Below, in pieces: positions 1-4,541 of a stretch of 5,301 nt of DNA (position 1 is its first letter; each line of letters starts with the position of its first letter). A program made the position numbers and the translations under genes. The DNA comes from Propionibacterium sp. (GTDB lineage: Bacteria > Actinomycetota > Actinomycetes > Actinomycetales > Actinomycetaceae). Location: the NCBI GenBank assembly GCA_030460725.1, contig JAKECL010000169.1, positions 1 through 5,301 on the forward strand. The letters are read 5' to 3'. The notes under the pieces were generated by a model. It searched no databases. It saw only the letters and a list, made by a program, of their open reading frames with translations, and had not been told where the DNA came from.

Positions 1-9
1 GGCGCGCAT

Positions 10-19
10 GGGGGGGGGG
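10..19. repeat. Ten-base G homopolymer tract (C10 on the minus strand)
   Basis: Ten consecutive G residues lie downstream of the nrdE terminator. Read on the minus strand they form C10 followed immediately by ATG (complement of 7-9). Long homopolymers of this kind are prone to slippage in replication and to errors in sequencing. No Shine-Dalgarno sequence precedes that ATG and only two further codons lie in the window, so no gene start can be claimed. Confidence 0.6.
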
Positions 20-34
20 CTCCCCGACACTTGG

Positions 35-73
35 GCGCCCCCGCCCCCGGGAGGAACCCGGGGGCGGGGGCGC
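35..73 (-). terminator. Strong stem-loop terminator after nrdE
   Basis: A perfect 17-bp inverted repeat (arms 35-51 and 57-73) flanks a five-base loop (AGGAA on the plus strand). It is almost pure G and C and begins 29 bp past the nrdE stop codon. There is no U-tract after it on the minus strand, as is common for terminator-like stems in high-GC actinobacteria. It probably ends the nrdHIE transcript, or trims and stabilises its 3' end. Because the repeat is symmetrical it could also act on transcripts coming from the left on the plus strand. Confidence 0.8.
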
Positions 74-102
74 ACTCGTCGATGCTGGTGGGGAGGCGCT
101 GG

Positions 103-2259
103 TCAGAGCATGCAGGACACGCAGCCCTCGACCTCGGTGCCCTCCAGGGCCATCTGGCGCAGACGCACGTAGTAGAGCGTCTTGATGCCCTTGCGCCAGG
201 CGTAGATGTAGGACCTGTTGAGATCACGGGTGGTGACGGTGTCGGGGTAGAAGAGGGTCAGGGACAGCCCCTGGTCGACGTGCTGGGTGGCCGCGGCGTA
301 GGTGTCGATGATCTTCTCGGGCCCGATCTCGTAGGCGTCCTGGTAGTACTCCAGGTTCTCATTCGTCATGAAGGGCGCCGGGTAGTAGACGCGCCCGATC
401 TTGCCCTCCTTGCGGATCTCGATCTTGGAGACGATCGGGTGGATCGAGGAGGTCGAGTTGTTGATGTAGCTGATGGAGCCGGTGGGGGGCACGGCCTGGA
501 GGTTCTGGTTGTACATCCCGAACTCCGCGACATCCGCGGCCAGGGCTCGCCAGTCCTCAGGGGTGGGGATGTGGATGGAGGACTTCGCCAGGAGGGCTCG
601 GCAGGTGTCCGTGGTGGGTTCCCAGGTGCCGTTGATGTACTTCTCGAAGTACTTCCCGCTGGCGTAGGTGGAGTCCTCGAATCCCGCGAAGGACTCCCCG
701 CGTTCCCGAGCGATGCGGTTGGAGGCACGGATGGCTTCGTAGGCCACGGCCAGGAAGTACATGTTCGTGAAGTCCAGGGCCTCCTCCGACCCGTAGTACA
801 CGTGCTCGCGCGCCAGGTAGCCGTGGAGGTTCATCTGCCCCAGCCCGATGGCATGGCTCATGGCGTTGCCACGGGCGATGGAGGGGACGGACTCGATGTC
901 GGAGAGGTCTGAGACCGCGGTGAGGCCACGGATCGCGGTCTCGATGGTGCGCGAGAAGTCCGGGGAGTCCATCGTCTTGGCAATGTTGAGGGATCCCAGG
1001 TTGCAGGAGATGTCCTTGCCGATGTGGGAGTAGGACAGGTCGTCGTTGTATGTGGAGGCCTCCGAGACCTGGAGGATCTCCGAGCACAGGTTCGACATGG
1101 TGATGCGCCCCTTGATGGGGTTGTCGCGGTTCACCGTGTCCTCGAAGACGATGTAGGGGTAGCCGGACTCGAACTGGATCTCCGAGATCGTCTGGAAGAA
1201 TCGGCGGGCGTTGATCTTCTTCTTGTGGATGCGCCCGTCCTCCACCATCTCCCGGTACTTCTCCGTCACCGAGATCTCGGTGAAGGGAACCCCGTAGACG
1301 CGCTCGACGTCGTAGGGGCTGAAGAGGTACATGTCCTCGTTGCGCTTGGCCAACTCGAAGGTGATGTCGGGGATGACGACGCCCAGGGAGAGGGTCTTGA
1401 TGCGGATCTTCTCATCCGCGTTCTCCCGCTTCGTGTCCAGGAAGGCCATGATGTCGGGGTGGTGGGCGTTGAGGTAGACCGCGCCCGCACCCTGTCGTGC
1501 CCCCAACTGGTTGGCGTAGGAGAAGGAGTCCTCCAGCAGCTTCATCACGGGGATGACGCCGCTGGACTGGTTCTGGATCTTCTTGATCGGCGCCCCGGCC
1601 TCGCGCAGGTTGGTCAGTGACAGCGCCACGCCCCCACCGCGCTTGGACAGCTGGAGGGCTGAGTTGATGCCGCGCGCGATGGACTCCATGTTGTCCTCCA
1701 CCCGCAGGAGGAAGCAGGACACCAGCTCCCCCCGGGCAGCCTTCCCGGCATTGAGGAAGGTGGGGGTGGCGGGCTGGAATCGGCCCGACATGATCTCGTC
1801 GACCAGTGCGCGTGCGGTCCCGATGTCCCCGTTGCCCAGGTACATGGCGACCATGGTGACGCGGTCCTCGAAGCGCTCCAGGTAGCGGGTGCCGTCGAAG
1901 GTCTTGAGTGTGTAGGACGTGTAGTACTTGAAGGCGCCCAGGAACGTGGGGAAGCGGAACTTGTGGGCATACGCCTGCCGGTAGAGGTCCTTGACGTCGG
2001 CGAAGTCATACTGCTCGATGACGGGAGCCTCGTAGTAGCCCTCGTCCACCAGGTACTTCAGCTTCTCCTCCAGGTCGTGGAAGAACACGGTGTTCTTGTT
2101 GACATGGGTGAGGAAGTACTGGCGTGCCGCCTGGCGGTCGGCGTCGAACTGGATGTGGCCCTGGGCGTCGTAGAGGTTCAGCTGGGCATTGAGGGAGTGG
2201 TAGTCCAGCTCTGGGCTGGTCACTTCCTCCGTACCGGTGTCGGTGAGGTTCTCGACCAA
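103..2259 (-). CDS. nrdE: Class Ib ribonucleoside-diphosphate reductase, alpha (catalytic) subunit NrdE
   Basis: NrdE reduces ribonucleoside diphosphates to deoxyribonucleoside diphosphates in the cytoplasm, working with the radical-bearing NrdF subunit and drawing electrons from NrdH. The 718-residue product is full length for the family. Active-site features visible are the redox cysteine pair C182 (in SCFLL) and C419 (in ISCNLGSLN), and the NLCSE motif with N390, thiyl-radical C392 and E394. The PPTGSISYINNSTSSI segment (591-606) is also present, as are the tandem tyrosines Y696-Y697 of the radical-transfer path and a C-terminal CVSC pair (C713, C716) that relays electrons from NrdH. There is no N-terminal ATP-cone, typical of class Ib. 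The chosen start is TTG, which places about 18 residues before the conserved LDYHSLNAQLNLYD block and has GAAGGA 11 nt upstream. The start lies inside nrdI (40-bp overlap), suggesting coupled translation. The partner nrdF is not in the window. Confidence 0.97.
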   Translation of the reverse strand: MVENLTDTGTEEVTSPELDYHSLNAQLNLYDAQGHIQFDADRQAARQYFLTHVNKNTVFFHDLEEKLKYLVDEGYYEAPVIEQYDFADVKDLYRQAYAHKFRFPTFLGAFKYYTSYTLKTFDGTRYLERFEDRVTMVAMYLGNGDIGTARALVDEIMSGRFQPATPTFLNAGKAARGELVSCFLLRVEDNMESIARGINSALQLSKRGGGVALSLTNLREAGAPIKKIQNQSSGVIPVMKLLEDSFSYANQLGARQGAGAVYLNAHHPDIMAFLDTKRENADEKIRIKTLSLGVVIPDITFELAKRNEDMYLFSPYDVERVYGVPFTEISVTEKYREMVEDGRIHKKKINARRFFQTISEIQFESGYPYIVFEDTVNRDNPIKGRITMSNLCSEILQVSEASTYNDDLSYSHIGKDISCNLGSLNIAKTMDSPDFSRTIETAIRGLTAVSDLSDIESVPSIARGNAMSHAIGLGQMNLHGYLAREHVYYGSEEALDFTNMYFLAVAYEAIRASNRIARERGESFAGFEDSTYASGKYFEKYINGTWEPTTDTCRALLAKSSIHIPTPEDWRALAADVAEFGMYNQNLQAVPPTGSISYINNSTSSIHPIVSKIEIRKEGKIGRVYYPAPFMTNENLEYYQDAYEIGPEKIIDTYAAATQHVDQGLSLTLFYPDTVTTRDLNRSYIYAWRKGIKTLYYVRLRQMALEGTEVEGCVSCML

Positions 2260-2645
2260 AATTCGCTCAGTCCTTCGTGAACTCGGGAGACGTCCTCAGG
2301 GGTTCCGAGGAGCTCGAACTTGTAGAGATGGGGCACGCCCAGCTTCGCGGAGATGATGTCCCCCGCGATGCAGTATGCCGTGCCGAAGTTGGTGTTGCCC
2401 GCCGAGATCACACCCAGGCAGTGGCTGCGGTTGGTGGGGTCGTTGAGGAACTTGATGACCTGTCTGGGCACGGCACCGCGTGCATTGCCGCCTCCGTATG
2501 TGGGCACCACCAGCACGTAGTCGTGGTCGACATTGAGGAAGGGGTCGCGGGCACGCAGGGGGATGCGCTGGGAGGGATACCCGACCTTGTCCACGAAACG
2601 CTTGGTGTTCCCCGTGGCCGAGGAGAAGTAGACGATGTCGGGCAT
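2220..2645 (-). CDS. nrdI: NrdI, flavodoxin-like class Ib RNR assembly factor
   Basis: NrdI is a small FMN protein. In characterised class Ib systems it supplies the oxidant that builds the dimanganese-tyrosyl radical cofactor of NrdF. The 141-residue product matches the usual size. The N-terminal strand and phosphate-binding loop YFSSATGNTKRF (6-17) correspond to the FMN-binding loop. PTYGGG (48-53) and the SAGNTNFG stretch (81-88) are the later flavin-contact loops, and the C-terminal KFELLGTPEDV (109-119) is a family signature. The ATG at 2645 is chosen because AAGGAGGA lies 5 nt upstream. The reading frame stays open for another 49 codons upstream, but that extension is rich in Arg, Pro and Gly and is unlike NrdI. 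The gene is 200 bp after nrdH and overlaps nrdE by 40 bp. Confidence 0.95.
   Translation of the reverse strand: MPDIVYFSSATGNTKRFVDKVGYPSQRIPLRARDPFLNVDHDYVLVVPTYGGGNARGAVPRQVIKFLNDPTNRSHCLGVISAGNTNFGTAYCIAGDIISAKLGVPHLYKFELLGTPEDVSRVHEGLSEFWSRTSPTPVRRK
2271..2276 (-). promoter_or_regulatory. Ribosome binding site for the TTG start of nrdE
   Basis: On the minus strand GAAGGA lies 11 nt before the TTG at 2259-2257, inside the nrdI coding region. The spacing is long and the start codon weak, so initiation may depend on ribosomes translating nrdI. A second purine-rich run, GGAGG, lies near the nrdI stop, but its only nearby GTG is 2 nt away, which is too close to serve as a start. Confidence 0.5.
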
Positions 2646-2650
2646 CGGAG

Positions 2651-2658
2651 TCCTCCTT
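2651..2658 (-). promoter_or_regulatory. Ribosome binding site of nrdI
   Basis: AAGGAGGA on the minus strand is 5 nt before the ATG at 2645. This near-perfect Shine-Dalgarno sequence decides the nrdI start over the longer open frame. It is clearly stronger than the sites before nrdH and nrdE. Confidence 0.85.
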
Positions 2659-2812
2659 CGGGGACGAAGCGGGTGGGGGTGACGGTGTTGCGACAGGTGC
2701 CCTCCACCAGCGCGGCGGGAGGGTCCGCGGGGCTCTTCCGAGTGTCCCGACCCGCCGCACGGCCCTCTGCGTGCATCGGTGGTGATGGTCACCGGGGCCC
2801 GGCAGGACAGGT

Positions 2813-2839
2813 GTCCCGGTCACCTGGGGTGACCGGGAC
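2813..2839 (-). terminator. Intercistronic hairpin between nrdH and nrdI
   Basis: A perfect 12-bp inverted repeat (GTCCCGGTCACC at 2813-2824, GGTGACCGGGAC at 2828-2839) has a three-base loop and begins 6 bp after the nrdH stop. No U-tract follows on the minus strand. It could be a leaky terminator, or a stem that protects the nrdH message, either giving more NrdH than NrdI/NrdE. A weaker 5-bp stem (2781-2785 with 2789-2793) lies further on. The remainder of the gap (2646-2812) shows no gene or promoter that I can support. Confidence 0.6.
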
Positions 2840-2845
2840 GGGAGC

Positions 2846-3118
2846 TCAGGCCTGGGCGACGCGCAGGGGGGACTCCGCAGCTGCCGCGGCGGCAGCCTTG
2901 ATGCGGTCGGGACGGTACCCGCTCCAGTGGTCCTCACCGGCGACGACGACGGGGGCCTGCTGATAGCCGAGCGTCTTGACGAACTCCAGGGCCTCGACGT
3001 CCTGGGTGAGGTCCACGCTGGTGTAGTCCAGACCCTGCTTGTCGAGCGCCCGGTAGGTCGCATCGCACTGGACGCACATGGGCTTGGAGTAGACCGTGAT
3101 CGCCATGGGGGCACTCAT
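2846..3118 (-). CDS. nrdH: NrdH, glutaredoxin-like electron donor of class Ib RNR
   Basis: NrdH is a small thioredoxin-fold protein that reduces the C-terminal cysteines of NrdE and is itself recharged by thioredoxin reductase. From the chosen start the product has 90 residues. The family motif CVQC (C15, C18) follows the first strand ITVYSKP. The conserved GYQQAPVVVAG (51-61) carries the cis-proline, and WSGYRPDRI (65-73) is the NrdH signature that separates it from ordinary glutaredoxins. The tail contains seven alanines in a row (75-81). Two ATG codons are possible: 3118 (giving MSAPMAITVY) and 3106 (MAITVY, 86 residues). The first is preferred because an AGGA sequence lies 4 nt upstream, but many family members begin at the equivalent of the second. 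It is first in the nrdHIE operon. Confidence 0.95.
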   Translation of the reverse strand: MSAPMAITVYSKPMCVQCDATYRALDKQGLDYTSVDLTQDVEALEFVKTLGYQQAPVVVAGEDHWSGYRPDRIKAAAAAAAESPLRVAQA

Positions 3119-3225
3119 CCTGTCCTGGTTGTGGGAGGTAAGTCGTGTGGACGGTGGTCGGACCCGAATGGCGGGCCTGTAATCACACGTCTGACATTTT
3201 CGGGGCGCAGCCGCCGCCCTGATGT
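3119..3225 (-). other. Probable 5' leader of the nrdHIE transcript
   Basis: If the promoter at 3232-3260 is right, transcription starts near 3225 and the mRNA has a leader of roughly 105 nt before nrdH. I see no riboswitch of known type in it, no open frame with a ribosome site, and no long stem. The length leaves room for unrecognised control. Confidence 0.35.
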
Positions 3226-3231
3226 GTCCCA

Positions 3232-3247
3232 ACACTACACCTTGTGT
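3232..3247. promoter_or_regulatory. NrdR box 1 (promoter-proximal)
   Basis: ACACTACACCTTGTGT fits the 16-bp NrdR box consensus (acaCwAtATaTwGtgt) at all outer positions: ACAC, T/A, A on the left and T, T/A, GTGT on the right. Only central bases deviate. NrdR is the ATP/dATP-sensing repressor of bacterial ribonucleotide reductase genes. This box covers the candidate -10. Confidence 0.85.
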
Positions 3248-3260
3248 CCGTCCTGTTGAA
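3232..3260 (-). promoter_or_regulatory. Candidate nrdHIE promoter
   Basis: On the minus strand TTCAAC (complement of 3255-3260) is followed after exactly 17 nt by TAGTGT (complement of 3232-3237). Each hexamer matches only three positions of the sigma-70 consensus, but the -10 keeps the essential TA...T. The strongest support is position: the -10 falls inside one NrdR box and the second box lies just upstream of the -35, as expected for a repressor-controlled nrd promoter. Confidence 0.5.
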
Positions 3261-3263
3261 CGA

Positions 3264-3279
3264 CCACTAGGTGTTGTGT
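3264..3279. promoter_or_regulatory. NrdR box 2 (promoter-distal)
   Basis: CCACTAGGTGTTGTGT keeps the core CTA...TTGTGT of the NrdR consensus with a weaker first base and centre. It starts 32 bp from the start of box 1, about three helical turns. That places both boxes on one face of the helix, the usual arrangement for cooperative NrdR binding. It lies immediately upstream of the candidate -35. Confidence 0.8.
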
Positions 3280-3301
3280 TGGGGGTGTCGGGTCTCTCGT
3301 C

Positions 3302-3488
3302 TGTGGACGTGGCGGTGCAGGGTGTGGACAGCCTGTGGAGGGTGGCTCCGCGGCTCTCTCCGACCGCTGTCACCATGGTCACCTGGCGCATGTGCATCTG
3401 GCCGGATGTGCGTCCTTGACCGGGTGTGGACTGCTCCTCGGGGGTTGTGGATGGCTCGGGTGGGCCCGGACCCACAGGCTGTGGATGA
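3302..3488 (-). promoter_or_regulatory. Cluster of six DnaA-box-like motifs upstream of nrdHIE
   Basis: Six TGTGGA motifs (plus strand) occur in 187 bp, all in the same direction, starting at 3302, 3323, 3334, 3425, 3446 and 3480. Their nonamers are TGTGGACGT, TGTGGACAG, TGTGGAGGG, TGTGGACTG, TGTGGATGG and TGTGGATGA. The DnaA box is TTATCCACA, or TTGTCCACA in high-GC actinobacteria, which reads TGTGGATAA or TGTGGACAA on the other strand. The copies at 3323 and 3480 match 8 of 9. Two pairs (3302/3323 and 3425/3446) are each 21 bp apart, two helical turns. The cluster begins about 20 bp upstream of NrdR box 2. DnaA control of a reductase operon is known for E. coli nrdAB; here it is inference. 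Confidence 0.45.
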
Positions 3489-3692
3489 AGCACGCGTGAC
3501 TCCATGAAGGAGCGTGTCGGACCCGGGCGTGTCGTGGCCCCGTCGGCTCGCTGTGGGACGTCGGGAGGACGGGGGGCGCGCCCCGAGTGGACGACCATGG
3601 GGAGAGTCGTGTGGGGCAGGTCCTTGGGGGATGGCGAGTCGCCGCCTCGGCGGGCGGGCGGAGGTCTGGCGGGTTCGTTGCCTGCCAGGGTC

Positions 3693-3705
3693 CGCAATTG
3701 TTGCG
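3693..3705. promoter_or_regulatory. Short inverted repeat CGCAA-ttg-TTGCG
   Basis: Perfect 5-bp arms are separated by three bases, in a locally AT-richer spot of a very GC-rich stretch. The size suits a dimeric regulator's operator. No regulator family can be assigned, and a short repeat like this can arise by chance. Confidence 0.2.
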
Positions 3706-3759
3706 CCGAGGGACTGTCGACCGGGGCGGGCATTTGCAAGTGATGTCCGAGACGGATGG

Positions 3760-3769
3760 TTAACGTTAA
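3760..3769. promoter_or_regulatory. LacI-family-like operator TTAACGTTAA
   Basis: A perfect 10-bp palindrome with a central CG in the most AT-rich spot of the intergenic region. LacI/GalR regulators typically bind palindromes with a central CpG flanked by A/T-rich half-sites, and often control glycosidase genes. It lies about 175 bp before tatB and 770 bp before the GH127-family gene. No regulator gene is in the window, so the assignment is inference. Confidence 0.4.
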
Positions 3770-3821
3770 TCCTCCTGCTCAGCTCGCGGGACAACCGGAG
3801 TCCCGGAGCCAGTTGACGTGT

Positions 3822-3840
3822 CCGACAGTCCGACTGTCGG
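3822..3840. promoter_or_regulatory. Inverted repeat CCGACAGT-ccg-ACTGTCGG
   Basis: Perfect 8-bp arms surround a three-base centre, about 105 bp upstream of tatB. It could be an operator for a dimeric regulator or a hairpin in the tatB leader. The same ACTGTCG half-site recurs at 3713-3719. It has no U-tract, so a terminator role is not supported by sequence alone. Confidence 0.4.
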
Positions 3841-3945
3841 CGTGTCATGTCGAATGCCGCGGCCAGGACACGGGTGAGACCCGCAAGGCGGGTCGCGGCA
3901 CGTCCGGCGGCTGGCACATCCCGTCATTGTCGACCAGGAGCGAAC

Positions 3946-4440
3946 ATGTTCGGTGTCTCGATGGACGAGGGCGTCTTGTTGGTGCTCCTCGCCGTGGTGG
4001 TCGTCGGCCCCAGGCGAGTGCCCGCGATGCTGGGTCACATCCGCACGCGGATTCGCCAGGCCCGCCTCATCTGGAGCAACCTTCGGGAGCGTGCGGCGGC
4101 CGATCCCTCGGTGGCATGGGTGCGCCAGGAGCTCGGTGACCTCGACCCGAGGCACCTCCTCGATGAGGACGGGACACGCGGAGCCGGAGATGCCTTCTCC
4201 CCCGCGCCTCCACCCCGGCTGGTTCCTGGGACGGTGGCAGTCCCTCCCGAGTCGGCCGAGCGTGGTGACGATCCGTGTGTCGAGTCCGACGTGCCCGCAC
4301 CAGCGGATGCGCCGGGTGGGGATGCGCCGGGTGGGGATGCGGCAGGGGAGCAGGGGTCGTTGGGCATCGGGGCCGTCCCTGCAGCCCATGAGTTGTCCGT
4401 CCGGCGGTCGATCTCGCCGGATGAGAACGCGGCGGCCTGA
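3946..4440 (+). CDS. tatB: TatB-like Sec-independent protein translocase subunit
   Basis: TatB, with TatC, forms the membrane receptor that recognises twin-arginine signal peptides on folded proteins before TatA-driven export. The 164-residue product begins MFGVSMDE, has one hydrophobic helix (about residues 9-20), then GPRRVP and a charged amphipathic helix (about 28-50). Key residues fall at the same numbers as in E. coli TatB: E8, G21, P22, P26. From about residue 80 the chain becomes a low-complexity, acidic, Pro/Ala/Gly-rich cytoplasmic tail containing a short tandem repeat, normal for poorly conserved TatB tails. The ATG is supported by AGGAG 5 nt upstream; the in-frame extension to 3847 is Arg/Ala-rich and would bury the membrane helix. 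A TatA paralogue is possible, but the length and the MFGVS...E8 start favour TatB. The next gene encodes a Tat substrate. Confidence 0.85.
   Translation: MFGVSMDEGVLLVLLAVVVVGPRRVPAMLGHIRTRIRQARLIWSNLRERAAADPSVAWVRQELGDLDPRHLLDEDGTRGAGDAFSPAPPPRLVPGTVAVPPESAERGDDPCVESDVPAPADAPGGDAPGGDAAGEQGSLGIGAVPAAHELSVRRSISPDENAAA
4306..4350 (+). repeat. 15-bp tandem repeat in the tatB tail
   Basis: Two exact 15-bp copies (4306-4320 and 4321-4335) are followed by a diverged third (11 of 15 matching). They encode DAPGG, DAPGG and DAAGE in the disordered tail. Because the unit is a multiple of three, changes in copy number would lengthen or shorten the tail without breaking the frame. Confidence 0.75.
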
Positions 4441-4467
4441 CAGGCTCGTCGCCCGCCCGGGCCAGGG

Positions 4468-4486
4468 GCTCCGCAGTGTGCGGGGC
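4468..4486 (+). other. Hairpin in the tatB to GH127-gene gap
   Basis: GCTCCGCA (4468-4475) pairs with TGCGGGGC (4479-4486) around a GTG loop, an 8-bp stem with one U-G pair. It starts 28 bp after the tatB stop. No U-tract follows. It may be a weak terminator or a stem that separates expression of the two genes. Confidence 0.4.
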
Positions 4487-4504
4487 ATCCGCCGGGCACT
4501 TCCA

Positions 4505-4520
4505 GCCACGAGGACGTGGC
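4505..4520 (+). other. Small hairpin just upstream of the GH127-gene ribosome site
   Basis: GCCACG (4505-4510) and CGTGGC (4515-4520) form a perfect 6-bp stem with an AGGA loop. It ends 10 bp before the GGAGGA ribosome site and might affect translation of the next gene. The stem is short and could be chance in GC-rich DNA. Confidence 0.3.
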
Positions 4521-4541
4521 ACCGAGAGAGGGAGGAACACC

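Larger units (their letters stand above)
3489..3945. other. Gene-free stretch with short palindromes before tatB
   Basis: I find no convincing gene here. The open frames present have Arg/Gly/Pro-rich translations, no good ribosome sites and no recognisable domain. The stretch contains GGGGCGCGCCCC (3573-3584), CGCAA-ttg-TTGCG (3693-3705), TTAACGTTAA (3760-3769) and CCGACAGT-ccg-ACTGTCGG (3822-3840). It must hold the promoter for tatB unless that gene is read from further away. I could not identify a hexamer pair with normal spacing: TTGACG at 3813-3818 lacks a -10 at 16-18 nt. Confidence 0.5.

Noticed and set aside
31..912. Long plus-strand open frame opposite nrdE
   Set aside because: It is antisense to the certain nrdE gene, with a Val/Gly/Asp-rich shadow translation and no domain. 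The other open frames opposite or within nrdE are rejected for the same reason.
2646..2792. 49-residue N-terminal extension of NrdI
   Set aside because: It is rich in Arg, Pro and Gly and unlike the family. A near-perfect ribosome site marks the start at 2645.
3119..3225. Cobalamin riboswitch in the nrdH leader
   Set aside because: Such riboswitches control some reductase operons in actinobacteria, but the leader is too short and lacks a recognisable B12-box.
3302..3488. The DnaA-like cluster as a chromosomal origin
   Set aside because: There is no dnaA, dnaN, rpmH or parAB nearby, no AT-rich unwinding region, and the motifs are imperfect. A regulatory or titration role fits better.
3119..3739. 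N-terminal extension of nrdH to 297 residues
   Set aside because: The extension crosses both NrdR boxes and the promoter, and NrdH proteins are about 75-90 residues long. The ATG at 3118 gives the expected size.
3813..3841. tatB promoter with -35 TTGACG
   Set aside because: No TAnnnT-like -10 occurs 16-18 nt downstream; those positions are occupied by GC-rich inverted-repeat sequence.
3267..3917. 216-codon minus-strand open frame in the intergenic region
   Set aside because: The translation is Arg/Pro/Ser/Thr-rich without any recognisable motif, and it would run through the DnaA-like cluster and palindromes. It looks like a stop-poor GC-rich frame.
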